A stretch of 35,769 nt of DNA from Parasitella parasitica (Eukaryota > Mucoromycota > Mucoromycetes > Mucorales > Mucoraceae), in contig MU619261.1 of the NCBI GenBank assembly GCA_025201805.1, positions 191,210-226,978 on the forward strand. The letters are read 5' to 3'. This document shows, in pieces, positions 1 to 14,434 of this stretch (position 1 is its first letter; every line of letters starts with the position of its first letter). Made by a program: the position numbers and the translations under genes. The notes under the pieces were generated by a model. That model was not told where the DNA came from and did not search any database. It saw only the letters and a list, made by a program, of their open reading frames with translations.

Positions 1-3000
1 TGCTGCATGAAAAGGATGCTGATCTAAACCTCGAAATGATTTTCAATCAACATGTATTCAACAGCAACATATGATCCTTCCAACTAAAATTACCCACATA
101 GACAGCCGCTGAGCTTGCTTCAGTGATTGTTCATGCGCATGAAATCGCCCAAAAACGTATAATAATAATATTATTGCTACTCATCTTATCAGGTGCTCAG
201 ATCTAAGAGAGAAAACAAAACCTGACATGACAATGCCCTTTTTGCTTTATATCGAGTAGTAGATGTGGAAGCTACTGTACAAAGGCCTATCTAGATGTAA
301 ATGTAGATTGGTAAAAGACTACTGTTAGAAACTGATCAATTTTGTTCAGTTAATACTTGCTTCTCAATTCGACAAACTTGATTAGAGCGCATATCGTTCT
401 CCTTTTCATAATGCCAAAATGTCTCCCTACAGTAGAGCAGCTATTAACGTAACTTTCCATAACACATTGGTTGAATTTCACTATGCAATACAAGTTTTTT
501 TGGGGAAAACATTGCCTTTTTTTATTAAAAAAAAAAAAAAAAAAAAAAAAGGCTGGAAAGTGGGATGAGGTCGAAAATGCATTGTACTGGATAGAAAGAA
601 CGGTTACATCAAGCAGCTATCAAAGGGTTTAAATGTAATCCTTGATAATAGCAACTGAAAACCCAACATTGGATTTATGTATCTCCATCAAATGCAATGC
701 CTTCGTGATATTTTTTATAAACACAAACCATCTTATGTAATTCGAATATCAGGTTTCAAGTGGTGCAAAACGAAGAAGAAATTTCCCACCCAACTTTATT
801 TGCCATGTTTTGAGGTAGCAAGGTGGCATATGATGATAATTTCATGAAAGGATGATACGGTAGATACCCAACAAATTTAGTTATTATATGTCAACCAAAT
901 GGATGCACAAGCATGTCAGGAACTTAATTACAAAATGCCAAATCGCACATCTTGATCTAATTGTTAGCAATCGAATCTATTTGTCTGATAATCCTGCCAA
1001 TGGTCATGATGAAGAAGTGATGTAATCTTTATGGTACTAAGGTGTACCGTTCCATTGTCATAAAAGTCTACATTCAACGTGCGCCTTGTTCAATGCTTTT
1101 TAATATGCAACCCTTCATTCAAAGGAACTAAGGCATCTGTCCGTTGTAATTATTCGATTATTTTAACGATTCATGTTACACTCGGCACAACTAATTCTGC
1201 TCTGGCTTCAATGATATATGTTGTCGATAGTTCAGTGTCAAACTAACTCTAGCGAGCAAGAGAAATAATCCGTCAGACACACTGTTAATTTAAGAGTTTG
1301 CATTATTAAATGAACTTGAGACATAGCTAAAAGAGAGGCTAGTAAACTGTTCACACTAATTAATGCTACTATAATGCTTTCTTACCCACCCACCATTTCT
1401 TTAATTGGGTATGATGTGATGTGCAAAGGTAAATATCAATGCAGATAGATAAAGAATTACTGGCTTTGGCAACCTGATTTTTAGGGTTTACAATCAATGT
1501 CTTTACATATAAACGCATCGTAGCGCTTCATATCATTTTATAGGGGGGACTTCTTTCATGTCTACATCAGTCGTGGCACTCTGCGCGGCTAAACTATAAA
1601 ATATAGTCAGAACATGCCATCAGATCATATTTTATTTATGATTAGTTATCTCTTCTTGTGATGATGATATGCTCTCAAAACAATTGTGGGATAATACGTA
1701 AGATATACCGCTTCCCAATATCCAACGCGCTAGAAAATGTAATGGATGTCATAAGACCCGGTACCTTTTATATTCCAAGTGTCTCTTATGTAATAATATC
1801 TTATTGTACGCCAATTATACCAATAATGCCAATATTTACCCTTAATATTAACAATTTTCACGCTAATCCTTATCACACTCGAAAATGCTTTAGATTTAGC
1901 TAAATGTCACAGTAAAAAAGCTATTAGCTTACTGTAACAAAATATCAAATTTAGGCACAGTTTAATATTGAAAAACCGCGTTGATAAGGATTGTTTTTCG
2001 CATAATTTCATCAGCATTGAGCATTGACAGCATATGTGCAAGAAATCGAAAAAATATCTCTCGCTATTATTACAAAAAATGGTAAAGTAGTAAACAAAAG
2101 TAGCCTGCGAATTTATTTGTAAGAATACTTTGTTGCAAAAGAGATTCAGCACAAAAGGTGGTATATCATGGCAAGAAAACAAATTTTCTTTGATTGTTAT
2201 TTTTTCAGTCAAAAAGCAATTGCTTTTACACATAAGCCTTGATATATGCATCACCCAGTGAAAACAAAGTTTATGTCAGTTAGCCCTGATCATGGCGGTA
2301 CTAGGCAAGCATAGAATATGACTTGGTTTGTTCTCAATAATGCAAAAGTACAGGTGTTTATGTGCATTTTTTGTATGAAAGTTGATGGTTTCTGTAGCCA
2401 ACTGTTATAGGCATAAAGCCGCAAGGCCTTACATCAGGGTCTCACATCAGTCCCAGGATCCTACAGTAAACCATGGGTAGTCATGATTTACACTTTGCAT
2501 TTAGACAGTAGAACCCTAGCTTAATGAATGTGTAGATAATACATTGAGGGAGATATTACGAATAAAAGAGTAATTTTTTGGCTATTGATACCTTTTACAA
2601 CTACATAAATTTATGGTGGCTCATTTAGATTACTAATCGAGAAAGCTGATTCCTAATAACAATCTACTTGACAGGGCATAGTTTATGGTTATACAAAATG
2701 AGCTTCTTTTGTTTGTTCTGACAGTGCCCTCTATCCTTTGGTGCACAGACCTGTGCTACAGGGACAACCATCTAGATTTGAAACAAGATTTATTCTCCCG
2801 TTTACACAAGCGTATAATAACAATTCATTGGACAATCTTCAATTGAAGTGCATTCCCATGATCTTCTATCTATAATCTTGTCAGATCGGTCTCGAATTAA
2901 AGATCCATTTGTCTACTCATAACTTCTACTAAAATGGTCGTGGAACCGCGATCTAACTTGGAAAACGTAGCTATCTGGCACAAATATTGGTATCAATGTT

Positions 3001-3809
3001 ATTTTAAAAAGTTATTAGCAAAAAATACAAGTTTCATATCAACATTGTTTCTAATAGTAGACATCACTTTATTCAAATTGAATAATAGAAGAATCACCGA
3101 AGACATTTAACGGCATTTAATATAATTAGATGATCCGATCTATGAAGAACAGTGGTTGTCATGACTACGTAGTCAAAATAATAATGGTAACACTTCTATT
3201 CTATAGGTACAAGAAATAATACTGAAAATCACTAGCTGCTGTTAGAATAGTGAAAAGAACTTGTGGAGGTTTCGATATCAATCCATCAAATGTTGCTAAT
3301 TCATATTAAATTCAAGTATTTATTGAATGAAAATGACTCTAAAAAACTTTTTGATTAGCATTGTGTTTGGTGAAGCAGCAAGCTGCCAGCGTATCCCCCA
3401 TTAGAACAAGTATCGAAGAAAAAAATCATCTAGCGAAGCAAAGGTCGAGTTTTTTATCCCATAGTCGGGGGGGGGGTAGAGATAGCTAGTATTTCTTACA
3501 TAATATTGGACATTTTGAATAAACAATTTTACCATTAGTGAAAATATGAAAAAATGCATTCTTTTGACTTTAAACATCAATAAAATCATATATTTGAAGA
3601 GCCAAAAATATTTCTTTTTGTTGTACTCAAACATGTTATAGAGAGCCAAAAGAGAAATACAACATCACTTTGATATGATTAAAGCCATTTACCAGCACAC
3701 AAACAGCGGAGAGTTAACAGGCTCCACTCAGCAAACCCTCTGACTAAAATACTCGAACGAAGAAAATATTTTTTTAGCTTTCCTTTTTACTTTCAAGATA
3801 TAGAAAATT
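1..3809. other. Long intergenic region with no supported gene
   Basis: This is 3.8 kb of AT-rich DNA upstream of UPF1. The open frames here are short (the longest about 115 codons), show no domain, signal or splice-consistent continuation, and have the stop-rich composition expected by chance. Visible landmarks are a run of 24 A at 527-550 and a G9 run near 3467-3475. I looked for tRNA T-arm/B-box motifs, transposase or reverse transcriptase motifs and long repeats by eye and found none convincing. The last 100 bp before the UPF1 start is T/A-rich and presumably contains its promoter, but no clear TATA box is visible. Confidence 0.6.
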
Positions 3810-7376
<3,567 letters not shown>

Positions 7377-7623
7377 AGAAACTGTATTGGTATACTTCTT
7401 CACACTTGTTTCTTCATCTCACCCATACACACACAAACACACACTACATCTCTTTATCTCCTTGGTCTCCCCTCCCTCGCCCACATTACAGAGGCTGCGA
7501 AATACAAGATGGAATTCGCTAAGAATGTCAAGAGATACAGAACGTTGCACATCTTTCAAGCTATTTACTTTCTTTGCAGTTGAACAATCAGTAAAGTTGT
7601 AAAACGTTACCTCATTTTGAAGT

Positions 7624-7650
7624 AATAAAGTAGCTAAAAATTCTAATAAA
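7624..7650 (+). terminator. Two AATAAA polyadenylation signals behind UPF1
   Basis: AATAAA is present at 7624-7629 and again at 7645-7650, about 250 bp after the UPF1 stop codon and just before the convergent transporter gene ends at 7677. The position fits 3'-end formation of the UPF1 transcript; this is inferred from the motif only. Confidence 0.5.
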
Positions 7651-7676
7651 GTATGTTTGTTGTTTAATGAATTTGT

Positions 7677-9344
7677 CTATGGGTAAGATGATTGCTGATG
7701 TGCTGTTCGCTTCAAAGTTCCCCGTACCTGTGCCATAAAGTACACGCTGACAAACATAGCTACAGAAAGACTCAGCATTGGCACGCGCATTGAGAATTTA
7801 TACGACATGTCTTCACTCCATCCCATCACTGCGACAAGAAATACGCCTCCCATATTCCCGACTGTAAATAAATAGCCTGTAGGTATGATCTCACTGATGG
7901 GATAAAACAATTCACTAGCAAATTGGAAAAATGCGGGCGCAATAGCTGTAATATTGGAAAAAAAAAAATCAGGTTAGATGTTTACATATCAAATAGCTGC
8001 ATAAAATGCCACTTGCCGTATGAAGATAGACCAAAGCACAAACAAGAGACAATGACGCCTGCTAAAAATCCAAATTCGCAAGACAGGTACAGACATAATA
8101 CACTCACAGCTGTCAAAATAGATAAACTTGTGCACACTCGCCTGTATTTTAGGGTCTGATCCAGATAGAACCCAACAGCAATGCTTGCCGGGAACCCCAC
8201 AAACAGCATAGTAGCCCCTAGTAACCCCACCAGTTTCTCATCTATAAAGTGCTTGAATGGTGGGATCAAAATCTGGGCTAGTAATGTGATAATAGCACAT
8301 TGGGCACCCATGATGATACAGTATGATCCCAACATGTACAAGAACTTTTTCTCCTTCCATAATATGAATGACTGATCTGCAGAATCCACCTCATGCACCA
8401 TGCTATACACGTATTGCCACGATTAGTTGTATATACCTGTGTCAAACTTGCTATCACTAATTACCTTTTCCAGTAGGGCGGTGGTTTTCGAAAGGAAAAC
8501 CAAATCAAGAACAAAACAACTAAACACATGATGAACTAAGAAAACATAAATCATGTGTCAAACTAAATGTTTCCGATGTCTATACGGACCTGTATCAACA
8601 GTAGGTTGGGTATATCTGTATCTCGAGTTGCTTGTTTAACGACGAGGGGCGTCAAGGCACAGCCAGCTGCGATACCTAAATTGTTTGCAGATACAGCAAT
8701 TGAAGTTGCTAGATTAATCTCATTTTCTGGGAACCAGGCAACGGCCAATTGAGGAGGTATAGACAACATAAACACTTGCGCTACACAAATAACAAATGTT
8801 AGATGATGCACAGTTATAATTTAATGACATACATTACCAATTGCCGCTATCGTTTGTCCCAGAAACAAAACTGCAAAGCCATACATGGACGGAATTGCTC
8901 CGAGCCATCGAATACCACCAGCAATGGCATTCAAACAGGCTCCAACAAATATACCTCGTCTTAGCCCATTTCCTGGTAAGCCGCGTGCCCGATCTTCAAA
9001 GTATCTAAATGTAAACTGAATGGCAAAAGGATAAATCATCATGTAAACTGACGACAATGAGTTGATGGCATTTGTAGTTGCAGTGCTTTCCTGCTGAAAG
9101 TAATATTGAACAAAGATGTATAGACAAGGCGCAAAAGTGATCCACCTACGAAATTGTTTAGTGATTTTTATGGTCATGGCAACATATTTTTGATTTTTAC
9201 AAACATGAGCGCACTGGAGAACGAGAAAAATGAAAAGGAAAATAAAACAAGCCATCGCCAGCTCTCATTTCTGCTGATTGCAGCAGTGGTGGAAGGAGAA
9301 AGTAGTGTATCGTATTCTTGCAGAGATTGCCTCTGTAAAGACAT
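7677..9344 (-). CDS. FLVCR/MFSD7-family major facilitator transporter
   Basis: A 12-helix major facilitator protein of the FLVCR/MFSD7 group; animal relatives move heme, choline or ethanolamine, and the substrate here cannot be told. Six exons on the minus strand: 9344-9205, 9145-8838, 8780-8590, 8535-8465, 8402-8017 and 7945-7677, about 454 aa. Family blocks rejoin at the junctions: SSALM to WITFAP, GQTIAAIA to QVFMLSIPPQ, then AVAWFPENE and ATSIAVSANNLGIA. The reading frame opens at a TTG at 9362, but the first ATG is at 9344 and is chosen as start. The fifth intron (7946-8016) begins GCAAGT and ends CAG. It is a GC-AG intron and is needed to keep the frame (SSY to AIAPAFFQFA). Confidence in the family is high; confidence in every exon edge is moderate. 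Confidence 0.88.
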
Positions 9345-9362
9345 GCTGTATTTTATTGTCAA

Positions 9363-9989
9363 TGTAAAAAGAGTGAAAGAGAGAGAATAATGTAGAAAAC
9401 GCAGTTAAACATCTATTATTTATTTCAAATTCATGCCGTCAACGCTCCAATGATTGGGAGATATTTTCAAGATCTCAGGGGCCATTAATTTCAAATCTGT
9501 ACCTGCGTTCAGCATTCTGACTTACCCAAGAGCGATTATACTTTTGCCAAGATTACTTGCACGAAAACAACATGCATCTCTCTAACTGTATGTGAAACTT
9601 TTTTCTTGATGTTTTTTCATACATGAAACAAAATACATGTAGCTAAAAAAAAAAAATTGTGCTCTATACCGTGCTACTAAAAAAATACCATGGTATTTTA
9701 CCATTTAGTTTTTTTAAATTGTGATATAAATCATAAAAATATTCGCTCTTTAGACGAGTTACAAGTGGTTAATATAGTTTAATTTCTTGGTGTTATCTGA
9801 TTCGTATGTTATAATATACGTTGGATAAAATCGTTAATTCTAGGTCGAAAGAAATTTCTCGAAACAATTTCTTGAGACCGTCAGAACAAAGTAGAAAATG
9901 TTATTATGCTAATCCAGAGTAAAAGAATCAAGAACATCAAAAAAAATTTCACTAAGAAGACCTGAGAGAACCGTAGACGTGAAATCGAT
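9363..9989. other. Intergenic region between transporter and DIRS relic
   Basis: About 630 bp without a supported gene. It presumably contains the promoter of the minus-strand transporter. It is AT-rich, with an A-run around 9645-9655 and a perfect 18-bp palindrome at 9682-9699 (AAAATACCATGGTATTTT). Nothing else is recognisable. Confidence 0.5.
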
Positions 9990-11090
9990 TTAGTCCATAT
10001 GGATACGGTGGTAGAGGTTACGGAAGGTATCAGCAGAAGTTTAGTTACCAAGAGTCACTATATCGTCGACAGGAACACCTTGATGCCGAAGCCCTAGATG
10101 ATGCCAACGAGCGGATAGATACCCGAGATTCAGAGGTAGACATAAACTCACGATGAAGCTAGGATGATAGAGCACTAGCCGAGATAGGTTGACGGATGTT
10201 GTGGATTTTGGATGAATAATTGAGAGTTTGCAGGTCCAGTTTGAAGATCAGGATGATCACGCAAAACCACAAACGCTTTCACAGGACACAATTTTAAATT
10301 ACTGGCATGAGGATGAATAATGAATGGCTTGATGATACCCCGCTTCTTTCTGGTTTCTTTGGAAGAGACTCCCTTTAAAGAAGTACGTACCAGATCCGAA
10401 GACCGAGGAAATGCGGTCATAGCCAAAACGAAAGCCAGTTTCTGTTGCAATAGCTTCACCCTAGTACTAGGTCTAGACGAGATAGAACAAGCATACTCTA
10501 ATGTTGGAGACATATCCTCGGGGTCACGATTAATAGACGCTGGAGAAGCCTGCCTAGACAAAGAGACCAGATGAGAATTTACCAAGGAGTCTTTACTAAT
10601 GTTGTCAAGTATATCACGTAGGTGAGATGAGCCACCGCTGCGTGAGCCATTTTTAGAATAGAGACCCACAGATTTTGAACTTGGCGAATTGCGGCCAAGA
10701 AATTGACCAAATCCGAACGAGAGAAAGTCGTGAAGGTGTGCCACTCTGTATCGCCCTGGCGAGAAAACAATGCTGATTCTTGCGATAAAGACTGCTACTG
10801 TTGTTTGCCAATTTCTGCGCCAAAAATTCCTCGATAGCTTGTTCATTGAGGTTTGTCTTTGCATGTTTATCTCTAATAATTGCCACACGGAGAGCATCTA
10901 ATTCTGTTGTAGTAACGCGTGTTGTGTCCTGGGGGGGGATGTCGTTTGAACCGCCTGAGGGGGAAGCATCAGCGGGAGCGAAAGAGCCAGACGTTGAATC
11001 AGAGAGAACCAAAGCGCACTCGGCAAGTAAGGTACCATCAGCATCACCAATGGGGAGCTTCTCCTGAAGAATCTTGTTTAGCACGCGAGG
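9990..11090 (-). pseudogene. DIRS tyrosine recombinase (integrase), frameshifted
   Basis: The frame at 10897-10175 contains KLAFVLAMTAFPRSSDLVR followed by LKLCPVKAFVVLRDHP, the conserved arginine block and downstream segment of tyrosine recombinases of DIRS-like elements. Further along the minus strand, in shifted frames, come RVSIRSLASSRA, then VDDIVTLGN and TFRNLYHRIHMD with the likely nucleophilic tyrosine, ending at a TAA at 9992-9990. The natural C-terminus therefore seems preserved although at least two frameshifts interrupt it. The upstream part (AKTNLNEQAIEEFLAQKLA, near 10850) lies in yet another frame. It would have catalysed element integration; it cannot now make a full protein. 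Confidence 0.75.
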
Positions 11091-11159
11091 AATCAGATTC
11101 TATGGCGGATTTATGAAAGGCTTCTCAAGTCGTCCACGGAAGAGTGAAGGCATCCGTGT

Positions 11160-11830
11160 GGATGGCATCCGGATCCGGCAGCCAGGACATTTACTTTCCT
11201 AATAGCTTGGTTGTTCTGTCAGCAAATAGATCGATTGCAAAGAGGCCCCATATTCGTCTGAATCTTCTTGAATATGGACGGCTTGATGTGCCATTGGTGC
11301 TTGAAATAAGTGCGACGAGACTCCATATCTGCGATTTTGTTGTAAATCCCATTGATATGCTGCGCTTGTATCATGATCTTGTGGTGGATGCACCGATCGG
11401 ATTCCACCATGCTTGTTGATGTACGACAGACTCGTCGTATTGTCTGCACGGATCAGGATCGTTGAGTTCTCCCGGGATAGGGGAAGTCTTGAGCGCCAAG
11501 TGAGCCGCTTTGGAGCTCCCGATAATTGATTGATTGTTCTGCTTCCAGTAGCGTCCAGTAACCATGAGGCCAACCAGTATTGTTTGTATCCACAAACATT
11601 GTTTGCGCAGGTGTGGACGGGAGAAGGGACCAATCGTTCCATCTCTGGAGGTTGGAATACCACCATTTGAGTTCTTCCAAGTTCGCTGGATCTAAGGGCA
11701 GGGGTTGGTCCCAATTTGTTTCCATCTTCACCATTTGGTTCTTGTGATATATAAGAGATGACGGGTGTATAAGCGAGCCGGAAAGATAGCTTGTATTCGC
11801 ATGGTTAAGCTGTGAATTACACGGGGTGTT
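11160..11830 (-). pseudogene. DIRS RT C-terminus and RNase H relic, frameshifted
   Basis: On the minus strand the segment near 11734-11540 reads ANLEELKWWYSNLQRWND, then SINYREL, an RNase H-like block of DIRS/Ngaro polyproteins. A frameshift leads to LIRADNTTSLSYINKHGG near 11450, then in another frame ESRRTYFKHQWHIKPSIF and DLFADRTT near 11225-11200. It continues as MSWLPDPDA and TDAFTLPW with stops between, near 11190-11120, matching the segment that usually follows RNase H in these polyproteins. At least three frame changes and several stops show it is dead. The reverse transcriptase catalytic core is missing. Confidence 0.75.
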
Positions 11831-12313
11831 TGTCTGGTTGGCTTGTCCGAGACCTGTTTAAAAATAATGTTTACTTTGTTTTGAAACTGAAAAGTGAAAG
11901 GCAATGATCAAACTTGCAAGAGATAATAGGTTTAACCATTTAGAATTGTTACAGCCTCCTCCTCAAGCTGACCCCCCGTAATTTGATGAAAAAGGAACAA
12001 CTATTTGTGTATTGATTCTTGATGTTCTTTGTCTCACAGCCTCTGGTTGTATTAGTGTTGTGTAAATCACAGCATCTTAAACTAACAAAATATTCTTTAA
12101 ATAATGTTAATTAGGTACATGTGAGACTCCTCAGTTTGTGTTGGTTCATTCCGCTAATTAATGTTGTGTTGCCACTTTTTTTTTTACCATAAGCGGTTTA
12201 AACCTCTATATTATATGATGCCATTACAGTTGAACAATTTTCTTTATTATTTAGAAAATCTGGTATACGTATTTTATGGATTACACTGCAAAATATACAT
12301 TTGTTAAAGACAT
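11831..12313. other. Intergenic stretch, nothing recognised
   Basis: About 480 bp of AT-rich DNA between the truncated 5' side of the DIRS relic and the 3' end of the first 3D-domain gene. No open frame, repeat end or RNA gene could be supported. It may include more decayed retroelement sequence or the 3' untranslated region of the 3D gene. Confidence 0.4.
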
Positions 12314-13009
12314 TTACAAGACAGCCCATTTCTTGACGGAAGAAGTAACATAGTCTTTAGTGGTACAAGACTTTGCAGTTACAGTTACTTTGCTAGGAAT
12401 CTTCTTGGTCAGCACTTTATAGGCCTCAAACTGGAGCACAAAGAAATCAAGCTGACAATCTCCCATACTCCAGCCTTCATCATCGACACGAACACAGCCA
12501 TTGTGCTTCTTGCCGTCGGGTAGCACCAAGCCATCCATTTCTTTGATGTAGAGTGTTGTTCCTATTTTGATATCATTGGAGGCGACACTGACCCAGGGCA
12601 CAAGGCTGTTGTTGTCCGCCGACCCTAATCCGTAAGGGGTTTTTTTGCGATCAAGTTTCATGAAAATACTGTTGCCTTTATCAAGATTGACCAGAGTTCC
12701 AGACTGAAGTAAACCAGTGCCTTCCATTTGGAATTTTTCAAATGTTGTCTTGGAGACCTTGGCAATAGTCTTGCCTTTGCGATCCTTGATGGTCTTGGTT
12801 TTCGATCCGCTAAGGGTGACACTCTTGCCATCGTTGCTCATGTCTTTGTCGCCTTCTTTTGGGATCCAATATTGAGTGATCCTGGCATTCTTCTTGTAAC
12901 AGCTGGCAATTCCACGTCTATCAAGAGGAGAAGCCAGTGCCATAGAGCAGCATAAAATTACTGCACAAACAGATAGTAATAAAGTTGTTGAAATTGAAGC
13001 CTGCTTCAT
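12314..13009 (-). CDS. Secreted 3D-domain (double-psi beta-barrel) protein, copy 1
   Basis: A single-exon 231-aa protein. Residues 1-26 form a signal peptide (MKQASISTTLLLSVCAVIL, ending at an ALA-S cleavage-like site) followed by a dibasic DRR that could be cut by a Kex2-type protease. The mature part carries the 3D fold signature: TQYWIPKEGD near the start, GTTLYIKEMDG, then GCVRVDDEGWSMGDCQLDFF, where the Asp-rich turn matches the catalytic-Asp region of MltA/3D and barwin-like barrels. Those relatives bind or cleave cell-wall glycans in bacteria; the substrate in fungi is unknown to me, so an extracellular wall-associated role is inference. It is a tandem duplicate of the gene at 13.6-14.3 kb, same strand, roughly two-thirds identical by eye. 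A TATA box lies about 65-70 bp upstream. Confidence 0.85.
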   Translation of the reverse strand: MKQASISTTLLLSVCAVILCCSMALASPLDRRGIASCYKKNARITQYWIPKEGDKDMSNDGKSVTLSGSKTKTIKDRKGKTIAKVSKTTFEKFQMEGTGLLQSGTLVNLDKGNSIFMKLDRKKTPYGLGSADNNSLVPWVSVASNDIKIGTTLYIKEMDGLVLPDGKKHNGCVRVDDEGWSMGDCQLDFFVLQFEAYKVLTKKIPSKVTVTAKSCTTKDYVTSSVKKWAVL

Positions 13010-13072
13010 AGTATATATTCGTTATAAAAAAAAAAGAGAGGAAAGGGGGGGGGGAATGGAATGGGATGTGGA

Positions 13073-13084
13073 AAGTATATATAG
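13073..13084 (-). promoter_or_regulatory. TATA box of 3D gene copy 1
   Basis: The minus strand reads CTATATATAC, about 65-70 bp upstream of the ATG at 13009. It is followed by a run of pyrimidines (the C/T-rich complement of 13023-13060) before the start. Position and sequence fit a TATA-driven promoter of a strongly or conditionally expressed secreted protein; this is motif evidence only. Confidence 0.6.
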
Positions 13085-13624
13085 TTTGCGGTCAACGCTT
13101 TAAATCAAATGTAAAGAAATCTTGTTGAATTCAAGTATATATTGAGAATTCCAGTCAAGAGGCGAAAGTAAAAGTATGTAATATATTACTGGAAAAAGAA
13201 AGATAAATCAGAAAAAAAACAGCCTTTATATATCCACAGTGGCTCAACAGTGCCGCCATTAAAAGAGGAGTATTATGTGTATGTATACAAATTATTTTGT
13301 GTATCATTAAAAAAGCGTAATTATCAAAACTGTCCAAATAGATATGCACGTAATATAGAGAGTAGAATTCTGTACCTATTCCACAGCAGAGTAAGGGTCA
13401 ACAGCTTTATCAGGCGAATCAAATTGCGTTGTTCAACATTAACGATAACAGAGCTGGTCCTGTGCATTTCATGTAGCATGCATAATACTGGTTCTGTCGA
13501 ATTCTTCTTTAGTGGGAGGCGTGATTAATTCCTTTTTTTTTTTTGGAGCTACAGTGTCATCAGTTTTCTTTGTTGACTAGTAAAAGATTAATTTATAATG
13601 TAAAGTGTAATATGTACGACGCAG

Positions 13625-14344
13625 CTATATATGTACCTTTTCATGATTTACGGGGAGGACTGCCCACTTCTTGACGGAAGAGTTGATGTAATTCAGAATA
13701 GTACAGGGCTTTTGGACTACAGAAACGTGTTCAGGAAGCTTCGAGTCGAAAAGCTTGTAGGCTTTATACTGGAGTACAAAAAAATCGATATGACAGCCGC
13801 CCAGAGCCCACCCGTGATCATCTACACGGACGCAGCCATTGTGTACTTTGCCATCTGGTAGTTTCACGCCATCCAATTTTTTAATGTAAAGCGTTGTTCC
13901 TTTTTTGATGTCATTAGCGGCAACGCTGACCCAAGGGACAAGGCTGTTTTCGTTAGAACCCAATCCATAAGGGGTTTTTTTGCGATTAAGTTTCATGAAA
14001 ATACTGTTGCCTTCGTCAAGATTGACCATTGTTCCGGATAAGAGTAGGCCAGTGCCCTCCATCTGGAATTTTTCGTATGTAATTTTGGAGACTTTGGCAA
14101 TAGTTCTACCTTTACGATCCTTGAGAGTCCTAGTTTTTGCTCCGGTAAGAGTAACCGTCTTGCCATTGTTGGTCATGTCTTTGTCGCCTTCTTTGGGGAT
14201 CCAATATTGAGTAAACTCAGCTTTCTTGCTGTAGCAACCAGGGATTCTACGTTTTTCAATAGGAGAAGCTGATGACATGCTACAGCCTAAAATCGTTGCA
14301 AAAATTGATAATATTAAAGTTGTTGAAATTGAAGCCTGCTTCAT
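13625..14344 (-). CDS. Secreted 3D-domain (double-psi beta-barrel) protein, copy 2
   Basis: The paralogue of the gene at 12.3-13.0 kb; 239 aa when read as a single exon. The ATG at 14344 is chosen because it aligns with the MKQASISTT signal peptide of copy 1; the frame runs 20 codons further upstream but that part has no match in copy 1. After the signal peptide comes the dibasic EKRR, then TQYWIPKEGDKDM, GTTLYIKKLDG and GCVRVDDHGWALGGCHIDFF, the same 3D landmarks. Copy 1 stops after KKWAVL; copy 2 continues with PVNHEKVHI. Alternatively the transcript is spliced at 13636 (GTACAT donor) to 13577 (TACTAG acceptor, a 60-bp intron in phase) into an exon at 13576-13469. That would add a 35-residue tail rich in Lys, Thr and Glu and give 271 aa in total. 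Both versions are possible. Confidence 0.83.
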   Translation of the reverse strand: MKQASISTTLILSIFATILGCSMSSASPIEKRRIPGCYSKKAEFTQYWIPKEGDKDMTNNGKTVTLTGAKTRTLKDRKGRTIAKVSKITYEKFQMEGTGLLLSGTMVNLDEGNSIFMKLNRKKTPYGLGSNENSLVPWVSVAANDIKKGTTLYIKKLDGVKLPDGKVHNGCVRVDDHGWALGGCHIDFFVLQYKAYKLFDSKLPEHVSVVQKPCTILNYINSSVKKWAVLPVNHEKVHI

Positions 14345-14421
14345 TGTGTATATATGATTGCTTTTAGGGATAATACGATGATTAAAAACCAAAAAAAAAC
14401 CCAAAAAAAAAGAAGGATGGC

Positions 14422-14434
14422 CTTTATATATAAT
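14422..14434 (-). promoter_or_regulatory. TATA box of 3D gene copy 2
   Basis: The minus strand reads AATTATATATAAAGG, about 80 bp upstream of the ATG at 14344. This matches the spacing seen at copy 1 and suggests the promoter was duplicated together with the gene. Confidence 0.6.

Larger units (their letters stand above)
9990..11830 (-). mobile_element. DIRS-type tyrosine-recombinase retrotransposon relic
   Basis: This is a decayed retroelement read on the minus strand in the order expected for DIRS elements: the end of the reverse transcriptase/RNase H polyprotein (about 11830-11160), then a tyrosine recombinase (about 11090-9990). Family-like peptides appear in all three minus frames and must be joined across several frameshifts and stops, so the copy is inactive. 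No upstream reverse transcriptase catalytic core (YxDD) is present; the 3D-domain gene ends 480 bp further on, so the element is 5'-truncated. The split inverted or internal complementary repeats typical of DIRS elements were not seen. The relic sits between the transporter promoter and the 3' end of the first secreted 3D gene. Confidence 0.8.

Noticed and set aside
1658-2254. Frames of 81 (+) and 115 (-) codons in the first intergenic region
   Set aside because: Composition is AT-driven (Phe, Ile, Asn, Cys), with no signal, domain or neighbouring exons in phase.
9990-10160. Plus-strand open frame with a glycine/tyrosine-rich start (PYGYGGRGYGRYQQ), looking like a Gag or RNA-binding tail
   Set aside because: The same bases on the minus strand read as the conserved C-terminus of the DIRS tyrosine recombinase (VDDIVTLGN ... 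TFRNLYHR). The plus frame is its shadow.
10801-11419. Several plus-strand frames of 65-91 codons
   Set aside because: They are antisense to the DIRS RNase H/recombinase relic and have no start context, domain or splice continuation.
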